Assembly (NCBI GenBank): GCA_015680685.1
Contig: MNCI01009517.1
Coordinates: forward strand, 167,935 to 201,556
DNA length: 33,622 nt
Origin: Gnetum montanum
Lineage: Eukaryota; Streptophyta; Gnetopsida; Gnetales; Gnetaceae
Reading direction: 5' to 3'
The position numbers and the translations under genes were made by a program. Shown here one piece after another: positions 1 to 11,470 of this stretch; position 1 is the stretch's first letter; each line of letters starts with the position of its first letter. The notes under the pieces were generated by a model. It worked only from the letters and a program-made list of their open reading frames with translations. It made no database searches and was not told the origin of the DNA.

Positions 1-438
1 ACTAGCTTAGATATATATATATCTATAAATTGGTCGAGATGATTTTTAAAAAAATAATGTTAACCAAGCCCAACTACTGGATGAGGTAACAAGATAACTA
101 AAAATGGAATCTCTCATCCCTCCTCTATTTCTCTACTACTTACCCAATTTAGTTTTACCCTCTTGGTCAAGTTTTCTCTCTATTTGTTTGTTCATGGCTT
201 TTTTGAGAAATAAATCTCTTGCATAAATAATGCTCAAAAATGCCATGAACAAACAAAGAAAGAGCAAACTTGACCAAGAGGGTAAAAATAAATTGGGTAA
301 GTGGTAGAGAAACAAAGGAGGGATGAGTGATTCCATTTTTAGTTATCTTATTACCTCGTGTAGTAGTCGGGCTTGGTTAACATCATTTTTTTAAAAAAAG
401 TCATCTTGGCCAGTATATATATATATATATAAGCTAGT
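1..438. mobile_element. Foldback MITE, long terminal inverted repeats
   Basis: The first bases ACTAGCTTA are the exact reverse complement of TAAGCTAGT at 430-438. From there the two arms (1-207 and 233-438) pair along almost their whole length, with roughly nine in ten positions matching by eye, leaving a 25-nt loop at 208-232. No transposase is encoded; the short ORF inside only reflects the arm sequence. Both arms carry AT-repeat tracts near their tips. The left flank lies outside the window, so the target-site duplication and hence the superfamily cannot be set; the base pair after the right end is TA. A MITE or foldback element is the best reading. A long hairpin like this is also a possible source of small RNA, which is inference. 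Confidence 0.8.
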
Positions 439-459
439 TATTAGAAAGATCAACCTTTG

Positions 460-1295
460 GTAATTGGTGGTACTCTCACCATCAAAGTTCACATCAACTC
501 TATAGATGTAGTAATGCAGCACAACCAAACCAAGTTCTCATTTTATAATGTAGGCATGATCCAAATCCAAACCTACTATGTATCTACGACTATGTCTAAA
601 TAAAAATGAATCTCGTAGAAATAATTCCATAATGTAGGAATAATCCTACATTGAAAGGGCCATGAAAACGTATATAATATAAATGAATGACTTTTCTACA
701 TTGATAAATTGAATGAGACCCTTTTTGATTAAAAGCCATCTAACTATGGATCATGATTTGCAATGGATTTTGATGATGATTCAGCCACAGTAATTACTAA
801 AGTTCAAGTTCAAGTAATTTTTTTCACTTAATCTTCATCAAAATCTTTCCTAACTCTATAGACATAGTAATGGATAATAACCAAACCAAGCTCTCATTTC
901 TTATCATTGAAAAAATAATATCTAGTAAGATGGAGACATAATGCCCATCACCCATCTCGAATTTGATAGAAATAATTCCTTAATGCAAGAATAATCCCAT
1001 ATTGAAAATGCCAAGACAAAGTAAAGAATATAAATAAATGACTTTTCCATATTGATAAATTGAATAAGAACTTTTTTGATTAAGAACCAAGTAACTATGA
1101 ATCATGATTTACATCAAATTTTTATGGTGATTTAGCTACACTAATTATTAAATATTAAGCTCTAGTAATTACTATCACTCAGTCACCATCAAAATCCACC
1201 CAATCTCTATAGATGTAGTAACAGAGAAGAACCAAATAAAGCTCTTATTTTTTACAATTGAAATAATGATCTCTAGTAAGATCCATATCTCATTT
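460..1295. repeat. Diverged tandem repeat, unit about 351-356 bp, about 2.4 copies
   Basis: The anchor CTATAGATGTAGTAA (or CTATAGACATAGTAA) recurs, with its TATAG core at 501, 857 and 1208, giving periods of 356 and 351 bp. Each anchor is followed by ACCAAA(C/T)(C/A)AAG(C/T)TCT. Copies 1 and 2 also share GACTTTTC(T/C)A(C/T)ATTGATAAATTGAAT about 200 bp further on. Copy 3 is cut off near 1295. No coding capacity is visible. It may be an old satellite fragment or the tandemly duplicated tail of an unrecognised element. Confidence 0.7.
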
Positions 1296-2510
1296 TAGTT
1301 TATCATATATTTTATATTTTAATTTAATTAGTTTTTAAAAATCACATTTAAATTATCTCTATACACAATTCATGAATCTTTAAAAACAAAATTATTTTAA
1401 AATCATTATATGTACACAACTTCCATACATAAATCATAGTGTAAGTATTTTTTATGTGCATAGATTCTCTACATTATACATATACAACTTCAATAATTTT
1501 GATGTTTTAACTAATAACATTCTTTGAATATGATGTTAGTAATTTTTGATACCTAACATACCTACCATCAATTACCTCAATAAATACCAAATATTTTTTT
1601 GACAAAAACACTAAGGAGGAAAATTAGATACCTAAAATCCAAGAGACACAAGTGTCACGTTTTACAAAAGACACAATTAACATTACAAGAAATCACATCC
1701 TAATAATATGCATTAGTTTTCTTCAAGATAGTGATGGTAGATATGGAAAACACATCCAAAAATATTAGGTATTATTTTAGTCCTTTTCATCACTTCATAT
1801 ACCTTTCAACATCAAACACCATCTAAAAAAATATTTCTTCTCTATATGATTGGCTCACTCTTTTCCTTTTAAATCTTTGCATTCCAGAATTTAGGAATTG
1901 TAGAAGTATCATAGGTCATAGCATAATATTTCATATTCTTATCATTATCAACGAAGACAAAAAGAAGTTTCAAGTACTATTTTCATTGACAAATCATTTT
2001 TAGGTAACCTCTTTTTATTTGAAAGTAGATATGATCAATTTGACTTTCCTATTGCAACTATTATCACTAGAACATTTGAATATACTATCCATATTTATTT
2101 TCCTTTTATTTTTTCATTTACATTCCTCTAAGTTTTCATCTATTTAGTAAATTCATTGACCAAATGATTTTTAATTATACAAAATTTATTTTTTTATCAC
2201 ATAGTATGTCGATTTTTTTATCATACAATATACTAATTCTACTTGCACCTAGGTTCTTATCTATTTTCAAAAATATTTTCACTGTAAGGAAGCGTTTTGA
2301 ATAGTTGTAATTATCTAGATATTTCAAAAAATTATGAAAAAACATGTATCCATAGATGTTAAATTTTAATACTATTAAAATATAATATATTACTCTATCC
2401 TTCATTAGTAAATATGCATCCATACATGTAAAATTTCATTGTTATTACATGTATATGGATAGTTAAATATAGGATTTTGGTCAGACATGTAACTTATAAA
2501 TATTAGTGTA
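1296..2510. other. AT-rich intergenic sequence, no gene seen
   Basis: This stretch is very AT-rich with scattered homopolymer runs. No ORF longer than about 80 codons shows any protein-like composition, and no repeat, RNA gene or transposon end could be recognised. Confidence 0.6.
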
Positions 2511-4310
2511 GAATATATGATGTTTCTCTAGCTTGAAACCTCTTAGGATTTTATTAACAAATAGGAGGTTGCTTAGATGTGAAACCTCTTAGGATTCTCC
2601 TATAAAGGCTTTGTTGTATGTACATCCTATCAATATTATCGTAAAAATGAGGTTGCTTAGTTGTGAAAATTCTTAGAATTGTGATAAAAACAAGAGATTG
2701 CTTAACTGTGCAACCTATCTATACTTATCTAAAATATAGGAGCATCATTGTACATAAATCCTATTAATATTATCATAAAAATATGAGGTTTCTTGAATGC
2801 AAAACTACTTACAATTATGATAGAAACAAGAGGCTGCTCAAACATGCGACCTCTCATAATTATACTAAAAGCACTAGGTTGCTTGAAAGTGCAACCTATA
2901 AGGATTTGTTAAAAATAAAATGGCTTTGTTGTATGTCCAAACTATCAATAGTAGTCTAAAATAAAAGAGGTTGCTCAAATGTGCGACCTTTCAATATTGT
3001 AGTAAAACAAGAGGTTTCTAGGACATGCAACCTATCTGGATTTGTATAAGATACAAGAGCTTAGTTGTATGTACAACCTATGAATATTAGTCTAAAATAC
3101 ATGAGGTTGCTCAGATGTGCAACATCTCATAATTATACTAAAAATGCTAGGTTTCTTGGGTGTGCAACCTATTAGGATTTGTTTAAAATATAGTGGCTTT
3201 GTTGTACATACAACCTATCAATATTAGTCTAAAGTACAGGAGGTTTCTTCAACATGAAACCTCTCATAATTGTACTAAATACAAGAGGTTTCTTGAATGT
3301 GAAAGCTACCTAGATTTGTCTAAAATATAGGGGCTTCATTGTATGGTCAACCTATGAATATTAGTCTAAAATACATAAGGTTTCTTGAATGTGTAGCATC
3401 TCACAATTATACTAAAAAGACTAGGTATCTCAGGCATGAAACCTATCAAGATTTATTTAAAATACAATGGCTTCATTGTACATACAACCTATCAATATTA
3501 ATTTAAAAGAAAAGAGGTTTCTAAGATGTGTAATCTCTCATAATTATACTAAAAAAAAAAGAGGTTTCTTAACCATGCAACCTATCTAGATTTGGCTAAA
3601 ATGTACCAGCTTAGTTGTTTATTCAACCTATAAATATTAGTATAAAATATAGGAGGTTTCTTGGATGTGCAATCTCTCAAAATTGTACTAAAAACACAAT
3701 GTTTCTTAGGCATGAAACCTATAAATATTATATTAATAAATAAGAGGTTGCTCAAACATGCAACCTCTCAAGATTGTTTCAAAATATAGGAGATTTCTTG
3801 AATGTTCAAGCTTTCTATATTGTATTAGAAATAATAGGTATCCTGGATATGAAACCTTTCATGTTTTCTTCAAATATATAGGATTTCTTATACATACAAC
3901 CTATCAATATTAGTGTAAAATATAGGAGGATTATTGGTTATGATGCCTATCATGATTATTATAAAATTAGGAAGGTTGCTCGAATGTAAAATTGGAAGTT
4001 AATCAAATGTGAAATAGGGCATATGTTAAATATATGAGTCACCTAGAAGGTGAAACATATCAAGGTTAAAAGAATGATTGGAAGTTAATCTAATATGGAA
4101 ACAATATTAGTGTAAAATATCAAATGTTTTTCCAACATGCACCTTATTAGGATTGTGTGAAAATAGGAGACTGCATAATCATGCAAACTATCATGATTAG
4201 TTTAAAATATACGGGATTGTATTAAAAATATGGGGTTTCTAGGATGTGAAACCTATAAGAATTTTATTTAAAATATAGATGGTTTATCAAATATGAGACC
4301 TAGCAGGTGT
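2511..4310. repeat. Minisatellite with 137-bp higher-order unit of three about 45-bp hairpin subunits
   Basis: About 1.8 kb is made of related subunits. Type A reads GGCTTTGTTGTACATACAACC and then TATCAATATTAGTCTAAAAT. Types B and C read AGGTT(G/T)CT, a short spacer, then TG(C/A)AACCT, followed by CTCATAATTATACTAAA or TATNNGGATTTGTTTAAAAT. Type A units start near 2607, 2742, 2922, 3059, 3195, 3330, 3469, 3608 and 3882. The steps are 135, 180, 137, 136, 135, 139, 139 and 274, so a period of about 137 bp (three subunits) dominates, with one insertion of an extra subunit and one doubled step. Most subunits hold a short inverted repeat (AGGTTGC/GCAACCT, AGGTTTC/GAAACCT or GTTGT/ACAAC). Order decays after about 3960. 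No coding frame is present. Confidence 0.85.
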
Positions 4311-4450
4311 TGATAACCATTTGGGATTAGATCGCCAGCTTGGGGTGGCCTCACAGTCTCGTGACCTTGGGAGTCATAGGATCGAAGGTGTTCCCCAAAC
4401 AGGGTTTAGGTGCTTGCTAATCTTTGGCAACACCAAAGCCTACATACCTC
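4311..4450 (+). other. Possible tRNA-derived SINE-like fragment
   Basis: This short, GC-richer island in AT-rich DNA contains GTCATAGGATCGAAGGTG at 4372-4389, which resembles a degenerate Pol III B box (GGTTCGANNCC type) preceded by CTCGTGACCTTGGGA. No clear A box and no target-site duplication were found, so this is only a weak suggestion of a SINE or tRNA-like remnant. Confidence 0.25.
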
Positions 4451-6812
4451 CAAATAAAATTAGTAGTTATGAAATGTACTAGACATGAGTATGTCTAAAG
4501 ATTTTCATAGATCCTCTATGCTCAAAATAGGCAATTTCATTAAAATACTACTATTAAATTGCTCTTGAGGCTTTCAAAAACATGAGCTCTTCTATGGTAA
4601 ATCTTAATAGGAGTCTAATATTACACAAAAATAGAGCTATAAAAGCAACATAGGATAAATCCAAAAATTAAATACCAAGCATGATACTATCTAAACCATT
4701 AGCTAAGCAAATAAAATAAAATGGAAAGAAATGAACTGACAGGATTAAAACAAAGTAGCCAAACTGATGTCTTTAAAAAGCCATCTTACAAGAATTCTTC
4801 AAATGTATTTTCCCCAATCTTCCTCCTCCTTTTTAGTCTACATTTGAAGGTCCTTTTATAGTGACCTTAAGGTAGTTACAATAATCATGAGAAGTTATAG
4901 GTCTTACAAATATCTTAGGGATATAAATTTATAACCATACTAGAAGTTATAACTTCCATGGAAATGATGAGAAATTTAAGCTATAATTGCCACATGCTTA
5001 CTTGGTAATAAATATCATAAAAGTTATCATATGAAGTCACAATTTCCATAGAAATAAAAGGAGTCATAGCCAAATGTCTTCTTCATATAGGAAGTTGTAT
5101 AAATATCCCATAAATTCTTCTTCTCCATTTTAAATTAAGTTTTTATTTAAGTGAAACCAAGTAAACATATGATTGGCTAATCAAAGAATATAGCATATGC
5201 TTAGACTAAGTGTTTAGGTATGTGTGTGTATTCTATGATAATAACCATCATTAGTTTAGGTAATGAACTCATAGTTTGTAGCAACTCACACTTGCAATGT
5301 CTCATTGATAAGCTTTACAAAGGTCATTGTAGCACACATCAATAGAAATGATGCAAGTGTCATGAATGGTAACTTCAAAAAGTTTACCTTGCAGTAACGT
5401 AGAATTAAGTTACCCAAATACTAACACACATAGGGTTTAATACATCTTGCCATATGTCATCCTTTCTACCTACAACTACCACGAGTGATGTCATTACAAC
5501 TAAATCTTAATCAAAGCCCATTTCTAATGTCATTTCAGAACCAAATGGCATCGAGATGAAGAAAAAAATGGCCTTTATAGGAATAATGAAAACCATAACG
5601 GCAGCAATGGAATGAGCACAAGAACCAATAGCTAAGGCAGCAACAAAGCTTCCACATCATCTTACAATTTTACTTACTGTTAGAGCGACGATTGGCAATA
5701 CTACCATTTGAAATGATTTGTGTTCTTTCTTGTTTAGTTGAAGGTTTGTTGGATAATTTCTAGGGACACCCATTGTTTGTATTTTATTAATTTGTTTGTT
5801 TTTTTTAAAATAGTGGGGTAGGCAAAAGCTCTCGCGTCCGTCCATGTTAATCCTACTCTTGCATATTTTACCTCTAACAAATAAAATCAAAATAGAGCAA
5901 CTGCAGAGTCTTGATAAATGCCCAAACAATAGCACCCCAACACTATCAAACCTTAGGCAAAATGCAAAGGTTGGATTCCCTTTCATTTCTCTATGTATAT
6001 CCCTTTCTTGGTAGGCAATTTTTTGAGCACTAGAGGTACACTTACAGCAGATGAGGGAATCTTTGTAGAACAGTGAATTAAGAACCAAGGAATAATGTTA
6101 TGAGGGCTTTAATTCTTATTGTTGTCATGTCTTTGCAATGATCTGACCCATCAACATTGTGGAGGCCACACTAAATGCAGTATCGGTGATGTCATGAGTA
6201 TTAATGGCAGTGAGTGGCAATGAGTGATGGCACTAGAACCTTTGCTTGATTATTATTATTATTATTAAAAAATTTTGAAACTGTAATGGTATTCCTATAG
6301 TACCCCCCTAATGTTTTTTCTTTCCTTGGACTTGGAATTATAAAATCACTAATATTCAAACTATCTATCGGTCATTTGAAATATATATATTTTTGAATTA
6401 AACATGTCCACCCAAATATAATGGTTTTGCAATGGGTTTATCGTGGACAATGAATTAAACCTTAGTTAAGGAGAATATGAATAAATAGCATCACTAAATA
6501 GAATAGCTAACTAAAGTTGAAATAGGTAAGATTAATAATAATCTTCAAGTGTATATCTCCATATCCCCTTTCTTAAAAATCTTGTGATACTTTTTATATT
6601 CCTACTTCATAATATGGCCAAAATGTGCTAGCATTTCATTCCCCCTTTTTTACACTTTAGCTAAAAAACATAGACTTTATTGGAAATTTTTCTTTTTACA
6701 TAGAAATAGAAATCTTTTTTAAGAAAATATTTCATCAAACTGAAGGTTTGATGAAATAAAAACATCATTCCTAATAAACTTAGGAAACCATACAAACTCA
6801 ACATCATATAAA
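4451..6812. other. AT-rich intergenic sequence with ATT microsatellite
   Basis: No gene could be supported. An ATT/TAT trinucleotide microsatellite lies at about 6249-6267. A 143-codon minus-strand ORF at 5657-6088 has no recognisable domain and a lysine/asparagine-rich middle, so it is treated as chance. The rest is filler with homopolymer runs. Confidence 0.55.
6728..6758. repeat. Perfect 13-bp inverted repeat, 5-nt loop
   Basis: TATTTCATCAAAC at 6728-6740 is followed by TGAAG and then the exact complement GTTTGATGAAATA at 6746-6758. There is no U-tract directly after it and no neighbouring gene. It could be a small MITE remnant or chance. Confidence 0.6.
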
Positions 6813-7472
6813 CTATTCTATGGGTGAAAAGAGAATAGTTAGAGTAACTCTCTTAGGGATTCTCATATTAAAAGTCCTTTCATATGTTATCTCAGTTGTG
6901 ATGAATGCTTTTCTTTCCTTTTTTTGCCTAGTTGAAGTGTCATCTTGGTCTTCACCTTTATTTTCCATAAGTGTTTTTGTCTCCTTTGCATACATTTCTT
7001 TAGCTACTAATTTCTAAGGTTCTCCCCAATTAAATGCTTCTATGTCTTGAGACATAAAAGCTTCTTCCCAAAAATCATCTCTACTAGTTTTCCTTTGATC
7101 TTCAGCTTGCGTATTACATTCATGGAAGCTACCCCAAACATTGGAATGTATGAAAAGTCCGCCAATGAGAAATCTAAACTCATCTAAAAGCCATAGCAGG
7201 AAAGGGCTTTCACTTGATGCTCCATGGATAGTTGCCTTACAATAGGCCCTCAACACATGTTTTGGACAACATCCCATGACATATGGGATAAATGACCTTC
7301 TTATTGCTCTTTCTCCAAGAACCATCTTCTTCCTCACACTTAAAGACTTCACTTGCTTTCCCCACTTAAGTCTTGAATTGAGAAATGATGCAATCCTAAG
7401 CAATCCAAATCTCTTTTTATAGTGTAAAGAAAATTTTAAATTCCCACTAATTTCACTCACCAACTTTACCAC
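6813..7472 (-). pseudogene. Unassigned broken ORF, one internal TAG
   Basis: Read on the minus strand from 7472, a 152-codon frame ends at a TAG (7014-7016), but the same frame runs on for 67 more codons to about 6813. Joined through the stop this gives roughly 220 residues. The middle is rich in aromatic and hydrophobic residues and ends with DFWEEAFMSQDIEAFNWGEP. The part after the stop is charged (KTLMENKGEDQDD). I do not recognise a family. The composition is more protein-like than the surrounding AT-rich DNA allows by chance, so a decayed exon of a host gene or transposon is plausible. Nothing nearby gives context: AT-repeat sequence lies upstream and filler downstream. Confidence 0.3.
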
Positions 7473-7955
7473 TTTGCCAAAATTAATTATCTTTCCATCG
7501 TCATACAGTAGGCCAATATGAAATTCACTATTTGGTTATTAAAATTAATTCGCCACCAAGTAATTATCTAACCATCACTCCCACTTACACACATGACAAG
7601 TAACGATTACTAGAGATAATATAAATTAAATAATTTAACTAACACTTTAAATTAAATATTATTTAAATTACTACTCTAACATATACATGTTTTAATAATA
7701 CTATATAGATTTATCTAAAAATACATATAGGATATATATGTTATGCCTAAATGTTATATAAAACTATATGTATGTTACTTATTATATATATATATATTAC
7801 TATACTATATACATATATATTTTTATTTATACATATAGATTCAAATTGTGGACAGTTGTCCTAAATAATGTTTTATATGCAAAAAATTATATGGAAACTA
7901 CAACTCTATCCCACCTAGCATTGATAATTTGTATGTATGTCTAGATAATTGTTTC
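7473..7955. other. AT-repeat rich spacer
   Basis: This spacer is composed largely of TA-rich low-complexity sequence (for example ATATATATATAT near 7785-7800). No gene or transposon end was recognised. Confidence 0.6.
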
Positions 7956-9130
7956 CTAATACAAAATGAACAAGTCCATATTCCATAATAATACAAGATC
8001 ATTAATCTTAAAATTTAGTTTTAGAGCCTTTCTATTGAACCACCTTTTGACTTGATAAGCATTCTTTAATAAATTATCTTTAGCTTTATCCATTTCAGCT
8101 TCTCTTTTGATGACAAAAGTCATGAAACTTTTGTCTTTATTAGTTTTCTTGCTATATTTTTTGCACAAAATTTGATACCGAACTTACAATCCTACTCATA
8201 ATTCTTATAGGAAACCCATAAGCTAAGTTATAATTTGAAGTTCTAATATCCTTCTTAAATTTAATATAATCAGTCCATAATGCAGATTGCAAATAATTAA
8301 TCCAATTTCTTGGATTTCCATCCATTGATATCTTAATGTAGGAAATGAGCTTTTTATTTGTAGATTCAGCTAAGCCATTTCCTTAAGGATAATAATTTGA
8401 AGAAGAAAATAGAAAGATAGAATTTTTTCTACACCCATGTCATAAATTCCTTAGATTGAAAAGCATGTCCATTATTGGATACCAACACTTCAATAGATAA
8501 AAATGACTTAAAATCTAATCTTCCAAGAACTTAATCACATATGATATTGAACATTTTCTTAGAGCTTTTGCTTTAGACCATTTAGTAAAATAATCAGTAG
8601 TTGGAAGAATAAACTTATGTTCTACTCTCGATGGAGTAATTGTACCAATGAAATCTAAGCCCCATTGTTGAAATGGTCTATTTGCTGTTACCAATTTTAC
8701 AGGAGCTCTAGCTTTTTTACTTTTGTCCCATGAATTTGACATTTGTAACATCTTTGAATTTTCAAACTAATATCTTGATACATAATAGGCCAATAAAAAC
8801 CATAACAAAGTATATGTTGCATAGTGAACTTAGGAGATTCATAAAATAAATTGGAATGATCATGAAATTGTTCTAAGATAGGACCAATTTGATCATTGTG
8901 AACACATTGCAAAAAAACTCCTTTGAAATCCTTTTTGTATAAAACCCCATCTTTAATCACAAATTTATTTACCTTTTTAATGAAAACTCTATTTTTACTT
9001 GTAGTTATATTTTTTGGAACCTTTCATATATCAAGGAACTCTAGAATTTCATCATACTAATTTCTGTCATGAGTCCTAAGCACACATACTTCATCTTCTC
9101 TAGTCATTAACCTGGCTAATCCCATTCCCT
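7956..9130 (-). pseudogene. Ty3/gypsy integrase fragment, multiply disrupted
   Basis: Reading from about 9130 down, the order is that of a Ty3/gypsy integrase. A spacer with a YDEILEFL-like segment comes first. Next is an H2C2 zinc-binding region (FYWPIMYQDISLKIQRCYKCQ, near 8764-8830). The catalytic core follows, starting PFQQWGLDFIGTI (first Asp, near 8650) and continuing DYFTKWSKAKAL. Then come NNGHAFQSKEFM near 8470 (Asp replaced by Asn at the second catalytic position) and GNGLAEST near 8380 (catalytic Glu). The C-terminal NFKINDLVLLW lies near 8000. Frame changes and stops break it into at least four pieces. No LTR, RT or RNase H is attached. The family call is firm; which element it came from is not known. 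Confidence 0.85.
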
Positions 9131-9477
9131 GAATGGTTTTGCATATTTTTTAAAAAATTTTGAAACCTTAAAGCTTTATGAGCCACTTTCCTCTTTTCAT
9201 TCTAATTTTATTTTGGGCTAAGAATTGTTTAACTATAGGCTCTATGAGCACGATGTGAACTAATGAGCTTTCCAAATAATACTTGAAATGCTAAAGTGCC
9301 TTAATAAGTATGAATGATTATTTCTCTAAGTTTGAAAAATTAAGCTCTAAACCTTTTAATTGATATCCAAAAAATCAAATCAATTGATAGTGGATGTGAG
9401 ATCTGCCACTATGACCATCTTAAGGGATGTTGCCCAATCATCTCACATCTACAAGATTCTGGGGTGTATGCACTTAA

Positions 9478-10880
9478 TCCAAGACTTAATCAATGGCAAA
9501 CACCTTGTAGGTTACCTTATCCCCAAGGTAACCCAAGGCAATTCCACCAACCATTAATGTATTATCCAAGTGGAACTCCACCACAATCCATCAGACAAAA
9601 TCAATAGTGGCAATACCCATAGTCATGGGGGATGCCATCGCCAAAACATCAATACCCTTACCGGTAGCCTAATCCTTATGGATATTATGTGCAGCAGCTG
9701 ATTTCTCCAAGTGACTCTATGAGTCACACAACTCCCCACCATCACTACCAAGTTCGGGAGTACTTCAGAAGGACTCCTTCTCCTCTGGGAGACACTCCAT
9801 ACCCACACCATACTCCAAATCCATCTGCACCTCTTCCACAAGTAGTTCCCATAACACCTCCTGCTCCAACAATGCAAGGGGAACTTCCTACTTAACCGCA
9901 ACAACATCATGCTGCGAGAGCTGTAAATATTCAACCTGCTACTGGTTCTGATAACTGTAAAAAGAGAAGACCCTTCTTCAGAACCAAAAGCCCAGATAAA
10001 CTCTCACAACAACAAGCGGTTGAGCCCATGTACATGCCTCCACCATCTAACACTTTGGTGCACCCTTCAGTCCAATAGAGCTTAACGCATACAATTATGT
10101 TAACGCATACTGTAATTGACTAGATCAAGGTAGGCCACCTTCCCAGGAAACTAAATGACCCTGGGAGTCCCTTAATCTACCTTCAAGTCGTCGGAAATGA
10201 ACCACATAGGGCTCTTCTTGACTCAAGTTCTGGAGTCAACTTAATTTCACAAGAGATGTATCAAGCCTAGAACCTGCCCCAACTTAAGAAGAGCAACATT
10301 CAACTAGAGCTGGCAGACTAGTCCATCACCATTCCCTTGGGATTGGTTGAGGACATTGTTACCACTGTGGGTGGTTCGTCATACCCAGCTGATTTCCTGG
10401 TGATCCAAATAGACAATGACAAAGAGGATTTCCCAATCATAATGGGAAGGGCATGGCTAAGTACAATCGATGCATGCCTAGGAATCCGAAATCTTTCCTT
10501 AGAAATTTCCAAGAAAAACACTTTTGGGAAGATTGAGAGGAAGAGATGCATCGCATATAGTGACACAAGGTGTCATTGCATGTAGAAATCATGGGTGATG
10601 CAAAGTTTAACATTGCCTGCATGCAATCGGTGTGCACAAGATATTGACATACAAAAGTGCCTATATGCAGTAGCCACACGATAAGAAAACACCCAGTGGC
10701 TGATGGTTGATAAAGAGAGCAACTTGACAACCTGCATGGAACTAGTTGAGGGGATAACTAGTGCTTACATTGAAAGCATAGATGTATTAGAGTAACTCCG
10801 TTGCCAACTTCCAGCCCTTAACTCCGAAAACATTAATTGGGGAAAGTTGGAGATTCCTAAGAAATTTAAATGCATTAATT
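9478..10880 (+). pseudogene. Ty3/gypsy gag C-terminus and aspartic protease (element A?)
   Basis: A single plus-strand frame can be followed for about 1.4 kb with stops but no frameshift. The first third is a Gln/Pro/Tyr-rich gag tail (QYPYR, NPYGYYVQQ). The protease follows: HRALLDSSSGVNLIS near 10205-10250, then SYPADFLVIQIDNDKEDFPI and IMGRAWLSTIDA, which matches the plant retropepsin pattern ending in (I/L)(I/L/M)GR.(F/W)L. The active-site triplet is D-S-S instead of D-(S/T)-G, so the enzyme would be dead even without stops. Stops are TAG at 9605, 9620, 9665, 10076, 10121, 10268, 10319 and 10583, and TAA at 9893, 10682 and 10793. Several TAGs sit where Gln is expected (for example the second Q of QNQ.WQYP). 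RT does not follow; a different sequence starts by about 10900. Confidence 0.85.
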
Positions 10881-11204
10881 AGGGTTCTATTTTTTCTTTT
10901 ATGACCTATAATAGTTGCATGCTATGCTGGAATAGTACCCAGTGTTGCTTTCATTGCTGTTGTCAAGGATAGACCTTGAGCTGTTGCAAGGGTTTGGGCG
11001 ATTTTGGCCATGCATCTCCAGTATAATCTGTAATTTTCTGGGAATGAAGAGAACCCTAATGTCACATGATGAAATTTTATGTCTAAATGGTTTGTCTAAT
11101 AGTAATGCATTTTTTATTGTACAGTATTATGCTAAAGCCCGTCCTAATTGTTTTGGACATCGTGGATATTCTATGCTACGTACATAGTCCTATGGCCCAT
11201 GTTC
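10881..11204. other. Junction region, no gene assigned
   Basis: This lies between the end of the plus-strand protease linker and the TATA box of the spliced gene. I could not find an LTR end or a protein frame here. If element B is inserted in element A, its left boundary should fall in or near this interval. Confidence 0.4.
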
Positions 11205-11236
11205 CTCCTCCTCATGCTTGTATAAAGGAGGAGGCG
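11205..11236 (+). promoter_or_regulatory. Putative TATA box flanked by CCTCCTCC/GGAGGAGG
   Basis: TATAAAG stands about 250 bp upstream of the first ATG of the spliced gene. It is bracketed by TTCCTCCTCCTC on the left and GGAGGAGG on the right, which can pair. On the minus strand the pyrimidine run reads GAGGAGGAGGAA, so the same bases could instead be the polypurine tract of the minus-strand element. The sequence does not decide between these roles. Confidence 0.4.
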
Positions 11237-11470
11237 GTATAGTTCCGAAGGGGCACATAGGAGTTCTTGCAGTTTTTGCTTCGTAATTATAGTGTAATCA
11301 TCTGGTTGCATCTACCAAGCGATGTAGCTGCTACTATTCTAGAGACGCTACTGGTTGGGTCGATGCAGAGCATCTTGATATTCCTGACAGACAGCGTGGT
11401 CGAAACTGTGCGAGTGAAAAACCACGAACAAAGCACCAAAGGTTTGAGGTGTTTGAGCTAGATTTGGGAG

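Noticed and set aside
136-336. 66-codon minus-strand ORF
   Set aside because: Lies entirely within the arms and loop of the foldback MITE.
2511-4310. CRISPR-like alternation of repeats and spacers
   Set aside because: Repeats are degenerate, spacers are themselves repeated, there are no cas genes, and the genomic context is plant. It is a minisatellite.
5657-6088. 143-codon minus-strand ORF
   Set aside because: No domain, low-complexity Lys/Asn stretch, no supporting context; probably chance.
6728-6758. Candidate microRNA precursor or terminator
   Set aside because: A 13-bp stem is too short for a plant miRNA precursor and has no U-tract or gene in front of it.
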